Counted from the stretch's first letter, positions 8,515-18,000 are shown. The stretch: 64,000 nucleotides of DNA from Neobacillus sp. CF12 (GCF_030348765.1 NZ_JAUCEU010000007.1:4809501-4873500); one strand, 5' to 3'. Made by a program: numbers and translations. Notes: generated by a model from the letters alone, not told the origin.

Positions 8515-9690
8515 ATGAGAGAAGCGGTAATTGTAGCCGGAGCACGGACCCCGGTTGGTAAAGCAAAGAAAGGCACGCTTGCCCATGTTCGCCCTGATGA
8601 TTTGGGAGCATTGGTTGTAAAAGAAACATTAAAACGTGCAGGAAATTATGAAGGAAATATTGATGATTTAATCATTGGATGTGCAATGCCCGAAGCTGAG
8701 CAGGGAAATAACATGGCTCGGAATATTGGGGCATTAGCAGGTCTGCCACACACAGTTCCGGCGATCACGATTAATCGTTTTTGTTCATCTGGATTACAGG
8801 CAATTGCCTATGCGGCACAAGGGATTATGCTCGGTCATACTGATACAGCGATTGCTGGTGGAGCAGAATCGATGAGTCTAATTCCAATGGCAGGGCATGT
8901 GGTTCGGCCAAATGTAAAGCTAGCAGAATCAGCACCAGAGTATTATATGGGAATGGGTCATACCGCTGAGGAAGTAGCCAAGAAATATGGTATTTCTCGT
9001 GAGGATCAAGACGCCTTTGCCGTTCGCAGTCATCAAAAAGCGGCAAAGGCCATTCAGGAAGGGAAATTCGTAGAAGAAATCGTTCCTGTGGATGTTACCT
9101 TCCGTTCTGTCGGCAAAGACAACAAGCTAGTCGAAAGAACGATCCAGTTTTCTCAAGATGAAGGCGTACGACCTGATACAAATGTACAATCGTTGGCTAA
9201 ACTTCGCCCGGCTTTCTCAGTGACAGGTTCTGTTACAGCTGGTAATGCTTCTCAAACAAGTGATGGAGCAGCAGCATTAATGATTATGGACCGTGAAAAG
9301 GCAGAGTCACTCGGACTAAAGCCACTAGCTAAATTCAGATCATTTGCAGTTGGAGGCGTACCACCAGAAATAATGGGAGTTGGTCCTGTAGTCGCAGTAC
9401 CAAAGGCTGTTAAGTTGGCTGGTTTAGAACTATCTGATATTAATCTTTTCGAATTAAACGAAGCATTCGCATCTCAATCCCTACAAGTCATTCGTGAGCT
9501 TGGCTTAGATGAAGAAAAGGTAAATGTAAATGGTGGAGCAATCGCACTAGGTCATCCACTAGGCTGTACAGGAGCAAAACTTACACTAACACTTATCCAT
9601 GAATTAAAGCGCCGTAATCAACAATTTGGCGTCGTAACCATGTGCATAGGCGGCGGAATGGGCGCAGCCGGAGTATTTGAACTTTTATAA
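8515..9690 (+). CDS. fadA: acetyl-CoA C-acyltransferase (thiolase)
   Basis: Thiolytic cleavage of 3-ketoacyl-CoA, the last step of the beta-oxidation cycle; 391 residues, the normal family length. Visible are the acylation cysteine in [12 protein letters not shown] (near residue 89), [23 protein letters not shown] and the second catalytic cysteine in [12 protein letters not shown] near the C-terminus. AGAGGAAAGAGAGGGAACGAA precedes the ATG. The 72-bp gap to fadN contains only a small GGCGCC-rich hairpin. Confidence 0.96.
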   Translation: MREAVIVAGARTPVGKAKKGTLAHVRPDDLGALVVKETLKRAGNYEGNIDDLIIGCAMPEAEQGNNMARNIGALAGLPHTVPAITINRFCSSGLQAIAYAAQGIMLGHTDTAIAGGAESMSLIPMAGHVVRPNVKLAESAPEYYMGMGHTAEEVAKKYGISREDQDAFAVRSHQKAAKAIQEGKFVEEIVPVDVTFRSVGKDNKLVERTIQFSQDEGVRPDTNVQSLAKLRPAFSVTGSVTAGNASQTSDGAAALMIMDREKAESLGLKPLAKFRSFAVGGVPPEIMGVGPVVAVPKAVKLAGLELSDINLFELNEAFASQSLQVIRELGLDEEKVNVNGGAIALGHPLGCTGAKLTLTLIHELKRRNQQFGVVTMCIGGGMGAAGVFELL

Positions 9691-9717
9691 AAAGGGTAAA
9701 TAGTTTGTAGAAGTTAA

Positions 9718-9890
9718 ATGAGCGGAAGGCACGAAGACTCCTGCAGGAGTACGGAGCAGGTGAGACCCCGCAGGCGCTAGCGCCGAGGAGGCTCACCGCA
9801 ACGCCTGCGGAAAGCGAAGTGCCTCGTGACAGGCAAGGACCGCCTGTCACTGGGTAGATTATTCTAGAAGCTTTCCTTAGTGGAGCGGAA
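9718..9890 (+). repeat. GC-rich intergenic repeat family 1, copy 1 (core only)
   Basis: About 173 bp of GC-rich DNA filling the fadA-fadE gap. It shares long blocks with 15964-16245 and 56338-56580: GACTCCTGC near the left, GAGACCCCGCAGGCGC and GCCGAGGAGG in the middle, and AGAAGCTTTCCTTAGTGGAG at the right. Internal inverted repeats are strong, so the transcript would fold. This copy lacks the outer AGGCTGTGT terminal repeats found in the other two. Confidence 0.85.
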
Positions 9891-9921
9891 TATATCACTA
9901 CAAAAATAGGGGGAAAAAGTA

Positions 9922-11706
9922 ATGGCACAACAAACAGAAAAAATTATTAAAGGCGGAAGCTTTTTAATCGACGATATTTCCTATGACCGGATTTTAACAC
10001 CAGAAGATTTTAATGAAGAACAATTAATGATTGCCAAAACAGCAGAAGACTTCATTGAAAAAGAAGTTCTTCCACAACTTGAACACCTTGAAAACCATGA
10101 ATTTGACCGCACTGTAAAGCTTTTAAAGCAAGCAGGTGATCTAGGACTATTGGCAGCGGATGTTCCTGAAGAATATGAAGGATTAGGTTTAGATAAAGTA
10201 ACATCTTCTCTCGTAACTGAAAAAATGTCAAAGGCTGGCGGCTTCTCGTTATCCTATGGCGCACATGTTGGGATCGGCTCATTGCCAATCGTTTTATTCG
10301 GAAACGAAGAGCAAAAGAAAAAATATTTACCTGCACTTGCTTCAGGTGAAAAAATTGCCGCTTACGCTTTAACTGAGCCAGGATCTGGATCGGATGCCCT
10401 TGGTGCAAGAACAACAGCGAAATTAAATGCAGCAGGTACACATTACATCCTTAACGGTGAAAAGCAATGGATTACCAACGCTGGATTTGCCGATGTATTT
10501 GTTGTCTATACAAAAATTGATGGCGAACATTTTACGGCTTTCATTGTAGAAAGAGATTTCCCTGGAGTTTCAACTGGGGCGGAAGAAAAGAAAATGGGGA
10601 TTAAGAGTTCTTCCACACGTACTCTTATTCTAGAAGATGTACCTGTTCCTGTTGAAAATCTATTAGGTGAATATGGAAAAGGTCACGTCATTGCCTTTAA
10701 TATTTTAAATATTGGTCGATATAAATTAGCCGTTGGTGGAGTTGGCGGTTCTAAAAATGCATTTGAATTAGCTGTAAAATATGCAAACGGCCGCAAGCAA
10801 TTTAATACACCAATTTCTCAGTTCAATTTAACCAAAGAAAAGTTCGGTACCATGGCTTCGAAAATCTATGCAGCAGAAAGCTCTGTCTACCGTACGATCG
10901 GACTGTATGAAGAGCATCAAGGAAAACTTACGACGGAAGAGCAAAAAGATATTAAATTAGTGGCCAATTCGATTGCAGAGTATGCGATTGAATGCTCTGT
11001 TAATAAGTTTTTCTGTAGTGAGGTGTTGGATTATGTAGTGGATGAGGGTGTCCAAATTCACGGTGGATACGGCTTCATGCAGGAATATACGATCGAAAGA
11101 GCATATCGTGATTCTCGTATAAATCGTATTTTTGAAGGTACAAATGAAATTAACCGTCTACTCGTTCCTGGCACCTATATTAAAAAGGCATTTAAAGGGG
11201 AACTCCCATTATTCCAAAAAGCAATGGCGCTTCAAGAGGAAATCATGATGCTAATGCCTGAAGAGCCAGGTGATGAGCCGCTTGCACAAGAAAAACATTT
11301 AGTAAGCAATGCAAAGAAAATCGGCTTGTTAGCTGCCGGTTTAGCTGCACAAAAATTTGGTAAGTCATTAGATAAGGAGCAAGAAATTTTATCAAATATT
11401 GCCGACATTGTTTCGAATGCATATGCAATGGAATCTGTTGTTCTACGGACAGAAAAAGCAATTGCAAAGTCTGGTCTTGAGAAAAATAAACAAAAGCTAC
11501 TTTATACACAAATCTTCTGTCAAGAAGCTTTCAATGAAATCGAGCAGCATGCTAAAGAAACTTTAGTAGCTACTGAACAAGGGGATACTCTCCGTATGCT
11601 AGTATCTGCCCTTCGCAAACTTACACGCCACACGCCAATCAACGTGATTGCGAAGAAACGTGAAGTTGCTGATGTTGCTATTGAAGCTGAACGCTACATC
11701 GTTTAG
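9922..11706 (+). CDS. fadE: acyl-CoA dehydrogenase
   Basis: FAD-dependent first step of beta-oxidation, 594 residues, matching the long FadE/YusJ form with a C-terminal extension. Seen are AYALTEPGSGSDA near residue 150, KQWITNAGFADVF, the flavin-site RKQFNTPISQF, IHGGYGFMQEYTIERAYRDS and RIFEGTNEINRL with the catalytic-base region. AGGGGGAAAAAG precedes the ATG. It is separated from fadA by repeat family 1 but is most likely still in the FadR-controlled transcript, as no terminator-like T-tract was seen in the gap. Confidence 0.96.
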   Translation: MAQQTEKIIKGGSFLIDDISYDRILTPEDFNEEQLMIAKTAEDFIEKEVLPQLEHLENHEFDRTVKLLKQAGDLGLLAADVPEEYEGLGLDKVTSSLVTEKMSKAGGFSLSYGAHVGIGSLPIVLFGNEEQKKKYLPALASGEKIAAYALTEPGSGSDALGARTTAKLNAAGTHYILNGEKQWITNAGFADVFVVYTKIDGEHFTAFIVERDFPGVSTGAEEKKMGIKSSSTRTLILEDVPVPVENLLGEYGKGHVIAFNILNIGRYKLAVGGVGGSKNAFELAVKYANGRKQFNTPISQFNLTKEKFGTMASKIYAAESSVYRTIGLYEEHQGKLTTEEQKDIKLVANSIAEYAIECSVNKFFCSEVLDYVVDEGVQIHGGYGFMQEYTIERAYRDSRINRIFEGTNEINRLLVPGTYIKKAFKGELPLFQKAMALQEEIMMLMPEEPGDEPLAQEKHLVSNAKKIGLLAAGLAAQKFGKSLDKEQEILSNIADIVSNAYAMESVVLRTEKAIAKSGLEKNKQKLLYTQIFCQEAFNEIEQHAKETLVATEQGDTLRMLVSALRKLTRHTPINVIAKKREVADVAIEAERYIV

Positions 11707-11738
11707 TTTAATTGGTGGGTATTTCCATTGAAGAGGAT

Positions 11739-11785
11739 CAACAAATAAAGCCTAAATCGCATAGCGGTTTAGGCTTTATTTGTTG
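11739..11785. terminator. Bidirectional terminator between fadE and the Rrf2 gene
   Basis: CAACAAATAAAGCCTAAATC pairs with the reverse complement ending TTAGGCTTTATTTGTTG, an arm of about 20 bp. It covers the end of the convergent Rrf2 gene. Confidence 0.8.
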
Positions 11786-12212
11786 AATTCTCTTTTTCAA
11801 CAATATCCTTAACAATATCTTCAATTGTTACATTTCCTAATACTTTTTCCAATGCTAGTTGTGCTGTGGACAATACCGGAATTAAAGCTTCTTGAATGTT
11901 CCTGCCTACTGGACATTTTGGATTTGGACTTTCGTGGAGACTAAACAATTCATTCTCCTGTACTACATTAACTGCCTTATATACTTCTAGTAATGTAATT
12001 TCAGATAAATTCCTGGCAAGGTTGGTCCCCGCGATACCTGGGTGTACTTCTACTAGCCCAGCCTTCTTTAGCATTCCTATAATTTTTCTTATTAGGGCAG
12101 GATTTGTGTTTACACTTTCTGCTAAATACTCCGATGAACTTATCCCATCTTTATTAAACTCAATTAAAGATAATATATGAATTCCTACAGCAAATCGGCT
12201 GCTGATTGACAT
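11769..12212 (-). CDS. Rrf2-family transcriptional regulator
   Basis: A 147-residue winged-helix protein with the family start MSISSRFAVGIHILSLIEF, the HTH segment SSEYLAESVNTNPALIRKIIGMLKKAGLV and the wing GIAGTNLARN. Only one cysteine is present (PKCPVG), so it is not an IscR/NsrR-type Fe-S sensor with three cysteines; a redox or electrophile sensor like YwnA is more likely. It reads divergently from an NmrA-type oxidoreductase gene, and several dyads lie between the two, pointing to local repression. Confidence 0.88.
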   Translation of the reverse strand: MSISSRFAVGIHILSLIEFNKDGISSSEYLAESVNTNPALIRKIIGMLKKAGLVEVHPGIAGTNLARNLSEITLLEVYKAVNVVQENELFSLHESPNPKCPVGRNIQEALIPVLSTAQLALEKVLGNVTIEDIVKDIVEKENSTNKA

Positions 12213-12259
12213 AATTAGTCACCTTCCTTGATTAATTTATAACATAATTTTTAATGTAA

Positions 12260-12370
12260 TTGTAATGGTTACAACTATTTTTTGTTCTCTTATACAATTA
12301 AAAGTTGGTATTTATATTGACAAAAACACCAATTGTAATTAATATGGTTACAGGTAATCAAATTGATTAC
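12260..12370. promoter_or_regulatory. Divergent control region with three dyads and a sigma-A promoter
   Basis: TTGACA (12317-12322), 17 bp, TAATAT (12340-12345) is a good promoter toward the oxidoreductase. Three dyads are present: TTGTAATGGTTACAA (12260-12274), TGTAA with TTACA spaced by 9 (12334-12352, covering the -10), and the perfect 17-bp palindrome GTAATCAAATTGATTAC (12354-12370) at the expected transcription start. They are candidate operators for the Rrf2 regulator. Confidence 0.7.
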
Positions 12371-12430
12371 AGTTTAACTTAAGCGATGATTCTAAAAATT
12401 TCTAATAAACATTTATAGGGGGAATAGACA

Positions 12431-13306
12431 ATGAAAATGTTAGTCACAGGAGCTACAGGGAACCTGGGTACCAAAATAATAGATACATTATTAAAGACTG
12501 TACCGGCAAGTCAACTCGCTGTCAGTGTTCGAAATCCAGAGAAAGCGGAAAGGCTGCGAGTTCGTGGAGTAGAAGTTCGCCATGGAGATTTTGATCATCC
12601 TGAAACATTGGTTTCTGCTTTTGCAGGAATTGACCGATTATTAATTATTTCTGCGGATGGTGACAATGAAACAAGAATCCGCCAACATACAGATGCTGTT
12701 GCTGCCGCAGAGGGTGCTGGAGTTAAATTTATTGCTTATACCAGCTTAGGGAATGCAAGTGAGAGCAAGTTGTTCCTTGCGCCACCCCATAAAGCAACGG
12801 AAGAAGCTATCTTGAAAACTGGTATTCCTTACTCATTCATAAGGAATAACTGGTATTTGGAGAATGAAATCTCAAGCATACAAGGTGTGATAGCAGGAGC
12901 ACCTTGGGTGACGTCTGCAGGTTCTGGCAAGGTTGGTTGGGCACCACAACAAGATTATGCTGAGGCTGCAGCAGCTGTACTGTCAGGTACTAGCCATGAG
13001 AATACTGTTTACGAACTTTCTGGCAAACTAATGACTCAGGAAGAATTTGCATCTGCTCTCGGCGCTGTATTGGGGAAAGAAGTTCCTGTGCACCAGGTTG
13101 ATGATGCTAAATATTCCGACATCATGAAAGGTGCTGGAGTACCAGAATTTATTATTCCTTTTCTTGTTGATATCCAAAAAGGCGTTCGGGATGGTGGATT
13201 AGAGATTGAGAGCGAAGATTTCGAAAAGTTGCTTGGTCGCCCTGCTACACCAATAAATGAAGTTCTAAGTCAAATTATTAATCAAATATCGCAAACAAAT
13301 AATTAA
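12431..13306 (+). CDS. NmrA/QorB-type NAD(P)-dependent oxidoreductase
   Basis: A 291-residue atypical short-chain dehydrogenase. The Rossmann motif is MLVTGATGNLGTKI at the N-terminus; SAFAGIDRLLIIS and IRNNWYLEN are characteristic of YtfG/QorB-like quinone oxidoreductases and NmrA relatives. The protein probably reduces quinones or other electrophiles. It is a single-gene unit behind the operator-rich promoter shared with the Rrf2 gene and closed by a terminator. AGGGGGAATAGAC precedes the ATG. The substrate is inferred only from the family. Confidence 0.85.
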   Translation: MKMLVTGATGNLGTKIIDTLLKTVPASQLAVSVRNPEKAERLRVRGVEVRHGDFDHPETLVSAFAGIDRLLIISADGDNETRIRQHTDAVAAAEGAGVKFIAYTSLGNASESKLFLAPPHKATEEAILKTGIPYSFIRNNWYLENEISSIQGVIAGAPWVTSAGSGKVGWAPQQDYAEAAAAVLSGTSHENTVYELSGKLMTQEEFASALGAVLGKEVPVHQVDDAKYSDIMKGAGVPEFIIPFLVDIQKGVRDGGLEIESEDFEKLLGRPATPINEVLSQIINQISQTNN

Positions 13307-13311
13307 ATCAA

Positions 13312-13350
13312 AAATCCGGCTCTCTAAATGAAATAGAGGTCGGTTTTTTT
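13312..13350 (+). terminator. Terminator after the oxidoreductase
   Basis: CCGGCTCTCT pairs imperfectly with AGAGGTCGG and a run of seven T follows. Confidence 0.7.
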
Positions 13351-13508
13351 AGGTTAATATAATAAAAATTACATTTGTAGGCAGGACTTTCTCGAATTTA
13401 GTCGAAAGAATGTAAGTGAAGCATTTTTACTTTTTTTCTCGTTATGTTACTATTCAAGTGACGAATAACGTCAATTGATGTTTTGGCACAAGGAGGGGGT
13501 GGAAACAG

Positions 13509-13865
13509 ATGTCTCTTACTTTTTACTGGTACCCGAAATGCGGTACATGTCGAAATGCGAAGAAATGGCTGGATAAACATCAACTTTCCTACAAAGAAAT
13601 ACATATTGTTGAAAACACGCCATCAAAGGCAGAACTTCAGGAGATATACGAGAAAGGCAACCTGGAATTAAAGAAATTCTTTAATACCAGCGGGCAAAAG
13701 TATCGTGAACTAGGGATTAAGGATAAAATATCTACGGCTTCTGAAGATGAACTGCTAGAATTGTTAGCCTCAGATGGGATGTTAATCAAAAGACCATTAT
13801 TAACAGATGGAGAAAAAGTAACAGTGGGTTTTAAAGAAGAAGAGTATGAGAAAGTTTGGTTGTAA
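13509..13865 (+). CDS. yusI: YusI, ArsC/Spx-family thioredoxin-fold protein
   Basis: A 118-residue protein of the ArsC/Spx superfamily. The redox motif CGTC is at residues 12-15 (FYWYPKCGTCRNAKKWL), and the C-terminal IKRPLLTDGEKVTVGFKEEEY stretch is typical of the family. True arsenate reduction is unproven for YusI. AAGGAGGGGGTGG lies before the ATG. It precedes gcvH as in B. subtilis. Confidence 0.88.
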   Translation: MSLTFYWYPKCGTCRNAKKWLDKHQLSYKEIHIVENTPSKAELQEIYEKGNLELKKFFNTSGQKYRELGIKDKISTASEDELLELLASDGMLIKRPLLTDGEKVTVGFKEEEYEKVWL

Positions 13866-13942
13866 GTATATTTCCTACTTTTCAAAAAAGTAAGTCCAGT
13901 TAATCGATGATGGAATTTAGAAAATAATGGAGGGATTTTGTA

Positions 13943-14326
13943 ATGACTACACCAAAGGAATTGCGTTATTCTGAAGAACATGAATGGGTAAAGGTTGAAG
14001 GAGAAACAGTCCGTGTAGGTATCACTCACTTTGCACAATCTGAACTAGGTGATATCGTTTTCGTTGAACTTCCTGAAGTTGGCGATGAAGTGACTGCTGA
14101 TGAGCCATTTGGCAGCGTTGAATCCGTTAAAACTGTTTCAGAATTGTATGCACCGTTAAGTGGAAAGGTTGTTGCGGTGAACGAAGATTTAAGTGACAGC
14201 CCTGAATTTGTAAACGAATCTCCATATGAAAAGGCATGGATGATTGTTATCGAGCCTTCAGACAGCAGTGAAATAGACAACCTCATGACTGCAGAGCAAT
14301 ATGAGGAAATGATTAAAGAAGACTAG
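13943..14326 (+). CDS. gcvH: glycine cleavage system H protein
   Basis: Lipoyl carrier of the glycine cleavage system, 127 residues. The lipoylated lysine is in [15 protein letters not shown] (near residue 63). In Bacillus GcvH also relays octanoyl or lipoyl groups during lipoate assembly, which links it to lipA at 55.4 kb. AATGGAGGG precedes the ATG. Monocistronic-looking, with its own terminator. Confidence 0.97.
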   Translation: MTTPKELRYSEEHEWVKVEGETVRVGITHFAQSELGDIVFVELPEVGDEVTADEPFGSVESVKTVSELYAPLSGKVVAVNEDLSDSPEFVNESPYEKAWMIVIEPSDSSEIDNLMTAEQYEEMIKED

Positions 14327-14335
14327 TTAAGACAA

Positions 14336-14363
14336 ACACCTTGTTTTTCAAGGTGTTTTTTTT
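14336..14363 (+). terminator. Terminator after gcvH
   Basis: ACACCTTG/CAAGGTGT stem with a short T loop and a following run of T. Confidence 0.85.
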
Positions 14364-14440
14364 ATGGAGAAAATTAGCACCATCTATATTTTAAAACTGG
14401 GAGACACTATAATAAACTTTAATTAAAAGGGGCTCTTGGT

Positions 14441-14680
14441 ATGACATTGAAACAACAGAAAATAGATGTAACAGATCGTGTAGTTGGAAAAATGAAAAAT
14501 GGCGAGATGGAATTGTTTCTAGATGATACCCCAATTGGAAAAATTCAGCTGCCAGGAGACATGACTTTTCAACTTGATCAACGATTTGAAGTGGAACAGC
14601 GGAAGATTTTTCAGAATGTGACAGTGACAGAGCAGCCAAATGCAAAATATACGGATTGTGATGATGGTGGATGGTGCTAG
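14441..14680 (+). CDS. yusG: YusG family protein (DUF2553)
   Basis: A 79-residue soluble protein ending YTDCDDGGWC, with two cysteines near the C-terminus. Size, sequence character and position after gcvH match B. subtilis YusG. Function unknown. AAAAGGGG precedes the ATG. Confidence 0.75.
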   Translation: MTLKQQKIDVTDRVVGKMKNGEMELFLDDTPIGKIQLPGDMTFQLDQRFEVEQRKIFQNVTVTEQPNAKYTDCDDGGWC

Positions 14681-14729
14681 GACAATTCTCTGAGCAAACA
14701 CCTATTATCATAAAAACAATCATGGTATA

Positions 14730-14772
14730 GTTAACATATTCACACGTTATTCAGTTTATTGAATATGTTAAC
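14730..14772. repeat. 13-bp perfect inverted repeat between yusG and yusF
   Basis: GTTAACATATTCA (14730-14742) and TGAATATGTTAAC (14760-14772) are exact reverse complements 17 bp apart. No T-tract follows, so an operator or a cold-labile leader structure is more likely than a terminator. Confidence 0.6.
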
Positions 14773-14807
14773 ATCAAACAAATAACTTTCTATTGTATAG
14801 GTGATGG

Positions 14808-15167
14808 ATGATGAATGATACGTATGGTGATAAAGTTCTGATTGTAGAAGGCAAATCAGATAAGAAAAAGGTAAAAAGTATTCTGAAGGAACCAATCGAA
14901 ATTGTCTGCACAAATGGGACTATAAGCATGACGAAATTGGACGAATTAATTGATACACTTGAAGATAAAGACGTCTATATCCTCGTTGATGCCGATGATG
15001 CTGGTGAAAAGCTTCGAAAACAATTAAAAAGGGAGTTCCCTCAAGCGGAACATATCTATATTGACAGGATGTACCGTGAAGTAGCAACTGCACCCGTTTA
15101 TCATCTAGCCACAGTCCTCTTAGGTGCAAATATTGATGTTCATTCAGAATTTTTAGAAATGGGTTAA
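14808..15167 (+). CDS. yusF: YusF, small TOPRIM-domain protein
   Basis: A 119-residue stand-alone TOPRIM domain. The conserved glutamate is in VLIVEGKSDKK (residue 14 region) and the DxD motif in YILVDADDAGEKLR. Related small TOPRIM proteins include the RNase M5 family, so metal-dependent nucleic-acid cleavage is possible but not shown. It lies four bases from yusE, probably as an operon. Confidence 0.85.
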   Translation: MMNDTYGDKVLIVEGKSDKKKVKSILKEPIEIVCTNGTISMTKLDELIDTLEDKDVYILVDADDAGEKLRKQLKREFPQAEHIYIDRMYREVATAPVYHLATVLLGANIDVHSEFLEMG

Positions 15168-15171
15168 AAAA

Positions 15172-15480
15172 ATGACCGATTGGAACCTTGATGATGTATC
15201 ATCATTCTTAAAAAATCATTCATCTGGACTCATTTACTTCTATACTCCCTTATGTGGTACTTGTCAGGTAGCATCGAGAATGCTCCAAGTCATAGAGAAA
15301 ATGGTTGACGTGAATATAGGAAAAATGAATCTAAATTTTTCCCCTGAATTAGCAAATAAGTTTGAAATAGAAAGTGTACCATGCTTGTTAATTATTAAGG
15401 ATGGAGAAGTACTTGAGATGATTTATGCATTTCGCTCTGTTCCTTTTCTATATGAAAAAATTAAACAATCGTTACTCTAA
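15172..15480 (+). CDS. yusE: YusE, thioredoxin-family protein
   Basis: A 102-residue thioredoxin fold with YFYTPLCGTCQVA (active site CGTC near residue 27) and a cis-proline in ESVPCLLII, which also has a third cysteine next to it. Cytosolic thiol-disulfide exchange is the likely role. It starts 4 bp after yusF with only a weak ribosome site, suggesting coupling. Confidence 0.88.
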   Translation: MTDWNLDDVSSFLKNHSSGLIYFYTPLCGTCQVASRMLQVIEKMVDVNIGKMNLNFSPELANKFEIESVPCLLIIKDGEVLEMIYAFRSVPFLYEKIKQSLL

Positions 15481-15507
15481 ACAGATGCAGATGCGTCTGT
15501 TTTTTGT
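15481..15507 (+). terminator. Terminator after yusE
   Basis: ACAGATGC/GCGTCTGT stem followed by T6, starting immediately after the stop codon. Confidence 0.75.
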
Positions 15508-15605
15508 GTGTGCTAAAGTAGAAAATTGTCGATGAAATAAAGAAGGACTTCTGATCCATTTACTTGAATATATAACAGAATGGAGAGAAATCGGAGTGAT
15601 GGAAA

Positions 15606-15965
15606 ATGGAAGAAATGATACAAGTATTCCTTTCTGCTATCAAGAAATGCGATCACGTTCTTAAATTGATTGAAAACCTGGATGGTCTAAAAATAAAGCT
15701 GGTTTGCGAAAACGCAGAGGGTCTTCTTGTATTTCATCGTGGGGAGGTTTTCTCACTCGTTGACAATGATGATCGTTCAGTCACTTATGTCATAAGAGGT
15801 CAGCGAGATTCCATCTATAGTCTGCTTGAAGGCAATCAAAAATTAAGGACTTTAATCCAAAACAAAAAACTTAAAATAACCGCACCATTTCGCACCATTC
15901 TACTAATCGAATCAATCTTTTACTTAACCAAACCAGAGAAGCAGTTTGATAAGTTTATTTCATAG
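15606..15965 (+). CDS. yusD: YusD, SCP2-like lipid-binding protein
   Basis: A 119-residue protein resembling SCP2 sterol-carrier domains (VIRGQRDSIYSLLEGNQKLRTLI segment). The ligand is unknown. The start follows GGAGTGATGG. The TAG stop overlaps by two bases the left terminal repeat of the family-1 element copy beginning at 15964, so the present C-terminus (KFIS) may have been set by the insertion. Confidence 0.65.
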   Translation: MEEMIQVFLSAIKKCDHVLKLIENLDGLKIKLVCENAEGLLVFHRGEVFSLVDNDDRSVTYVIRGQRDSIYSLLEGNQKLRTLIQNKKLKITAPFRTILLIESIFYLTKPEKQFDKFIS

Positions 15966-16245
15966 GCTGTGTAAAGCAAAATTTATTTTGCACTCTGTTG
16001 ATTTCCGTGGAAGGCACGAAGACTCCTCGAAAATTGCTATCGCATTTTCTTCGTGCGTGGGCAGATTCGAGGAAGTAAATCAATGTCCTGCGGGAGACCC
16101 CGCAGGCGCTTTAGCGCCGAGGAGGCGTACCGCCCGCGGAAAGCGAAATGCCTCGTGACAGGCAAAGACCGCTTTTCACTGCGGTGATTATTCAAAGAAG
16201 CTTTCCTTAGTGGAGCGGAAATTAACAGACTATTTTACACAGCCT
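15964..16245 (+). repeat. GC-rich intergenic repeat family 1, copy 2 with terminal inverted repeats
   Basis: A 282-bp element bounded by AGGCTGTGTAA (15964-15974) and TTACACAGCCT (16235-16245). The interior carries the blocks seen at 9718 and 56338 (GAGACCCCGCAGGCGC, GCCGAGGAGG, AAGCTTTCCTTAGTGGAGCG). It looks like a MITE: no coding capacity, matching termini. It abuts yusD on the left and lies 29 bp before the next start codon on the right. Confidence 0.88.
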
Positions 16246-16274
16246 TCAACAAAAATATTGGAGGAGTGTTTAGT

Positions 16275-17591
16275 ATGGGGGAAAATCAAAAGAATTATCG
16301 TTTTGAAACGTTGAGTGTTCATGGTGGATTGGCACCAGATCCAGTAACAGGAGCACGTGCCGTACCAATCTATCAAAATAATGCTTACCAATTTAAAAAC
16401 ACAGAACATGCTGCAAATCTTTTTGCGTTGAAGGAAACTGGATACATATATACACGCATTCATAACCCAACCACTACCGTTTTCGAGGAAAGAGTTGCAC
16501 TATTAGAAGGCGGAGTGGGAGCGTTAGCGGTAGCAAGCGGAATGGCTGCGATTACTTTGGCAATCTTAAATATTGCTGAAGCAGGAGATGAAATTGTTTC
16601 AGCCTCAACTTTATATGGCGGCACATATAATTTATTTGCTGTGACGCTTCCGAAATATGGAATCAACGTTAAGTTTGTAGACCCTGAAGATCCAGAAAAT
16701 TTCCGTGCAGCGATTACCGATAAAACAAAAGCAGTGTTTGCCGAAACGATCGGCAATCCGTCTTTAAGAATCCTTGATATTGAAAAGGTAGCGGGAATTG
16801 CCCACGAAGCTGGAGTCCCGTTAATCATTGATAATACATTTGCGACTCCATACCTATGCCGACCAATCGAATTTGGTGCTGATATTGTTATCCATTCAGC
16901 AACGAAATGGCTTTTAGGTAATGGAACAACAACAGGCGGGGTTATTGTAGACGGAGGAAAATTTGATTGGAATTCACCTAAATTTCCTGGTTTTACGACT
17001 CCTGACCCAAGCTATCATGACCTTGTATATGCAGAAGCACTTGGTGCTGTTGCCTACATTATTAAAGCCCGCGTACAGTTATTGCGTGATTTAGGACCAT
17101 CATTAAGTCCACAAAACGCATTTCAATTCACGCTTGGACTTGAAACACTTCATGTCCGTATGAAGGAACATGTTGCGAATACAAAAGAAGTAGTTAATTA
17201 CTTATTAAAGCATCCTGCAGTGGAATGGGTATCTTACCCTGGTCACCCATCACACCCTGATCATGAGTTGGCTGCTAAGTATTTGCCAAAAGGAGCAGGT
17301 TCCATCATTGTATTTGGTATAAAAGGTGGAAGAGAAGCAGGAGCTAAATTAATCGATTCCATTACCCTATTTGCCCATGTAGCGAATGTTGGTGACGCAA
17401 AGAGCTTAATTATTCATCCAGCCAGCACTACCCATCAGCAGTTAGATGCAGAAGGGCTTAAGGCTTCTGGAGTTTCAGAGGACCTAATTCGCCTTTCTAT
17501 TGGTATTGAAAATGTTGAGGACCTAATTGATGACCTAGAATCAGCGATTGAAGCAGCTACGGGTGTTGCTTCCTTAAAGGCGAAGGCTTAA
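16275..17591 (+). CDS. metY: O-acetylhomoserine aminocarboxypropyltransferase (sulfhydrylase)
   Basis: PLP enzyme making homocysteine from O-acetylhomoserine and sulfide; 438 residues from ATG 16275, chosen because GGAGG sits 10 bp upstream. Visible are [52 protein letters not shown] and the PLP lysine in [13 protein letters not shown]. The following S-box and Met transporter fit a sulfur-amino-acid context. The gene has almost no leader of its own: the family-1 element ends 29 bp upstream, so its promoter lies within the element or further back. Confidence 0.93.
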   Translation: MGENQKNYRFETLSVHGGLAPDPVTGARAVPIYQNNAYQFKNTEHAANLFALKETGYIYTRIHNPTTTVFEERVALLEGGVGALAVASGMAAITLAILNIAEAGDEIVSASTLYGGTYNLFAVTLPKYGINVKFVDPEDPENFRAAITDKTKAVFAETIGNPSLRILDIEKVAGIAHEAGVPLIIDNTFATPYLCRPIEFGADIVIHSATKWLLGNGTTTGGVIVDGGKFDWNSPKFPGFTTPDPSYHDLVYAEALGAVAYIIKARVQLLRDLGPSLSPQNAFQFTLGLETLHVRMKEHVANTKEVVNYLLKHPAVEWVSYPGHPSHPDHELAAKYLPKGAGSIIVFGIKGGREAGAKLIDSITLFAHVANVGDAKSLIIHPASTTHQQLDAEGLKASGVSEDLIRLSIGIENVEDLIDDLESAIEAATGVASLKAKA

Positions 17592-17727
17592 ATTAGGATA
17601 AAAGAGTTTATTCAAAATATGTGGAAAATTTGTTTGACACCACTTTTTATCCATGTTAAGATTGCTTTTGTACTAAAATTATTGCTCTAATCCATGAACG
17701 TATTAATTGAATATAGAATGCTGTAAA

Positions 17728-17890
17728 CTCTTATCAAGAGAGGTGGAGGGATGTGCCCGATGAAGCCCGGCAACCGTCAATATTATTATTGAAATGGTGC
17801 CAATTCACACAAAGCGTATGCTTTGGAAGATGGGAGAAAGGTCTTTATTTATGATGCCTTTCTGCCTATGCAGAAAGGCTTTTTAATTTT
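17728..17890 (+). ncRNA. SAM-I (S-box) riboswitch with terminator
   Basis: CTTATCAAGAGAGGTGGAGG, then ATGTGCCCGATGAAGCCCGG and CAACC match the S-box aptamer core. GCCTTTCTG/CAGAAAGGC (17855-17879) followed by T-rich DNA is the terminator, and GAGAAAGGTC upstream can act as part of an anti-terminator. With S-adenosylmethionine bound, metNPQ transcription would stop. The 17592-18000 gap holds only this element and its promoter: TTGACA at 17634 and, 17 bp on, TTAAGA. Confidence 0.95.
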
Positions 17891-18000
17891 CTAATATAAG
17901 AATGTTTTCTTGGAAACAGTCAAACCCTATATTTAAGCACTATGATTTTAGTAGGAATTTTTGTAATTCATATTTAATTGGATAAAAAGTAGGTGATGGA

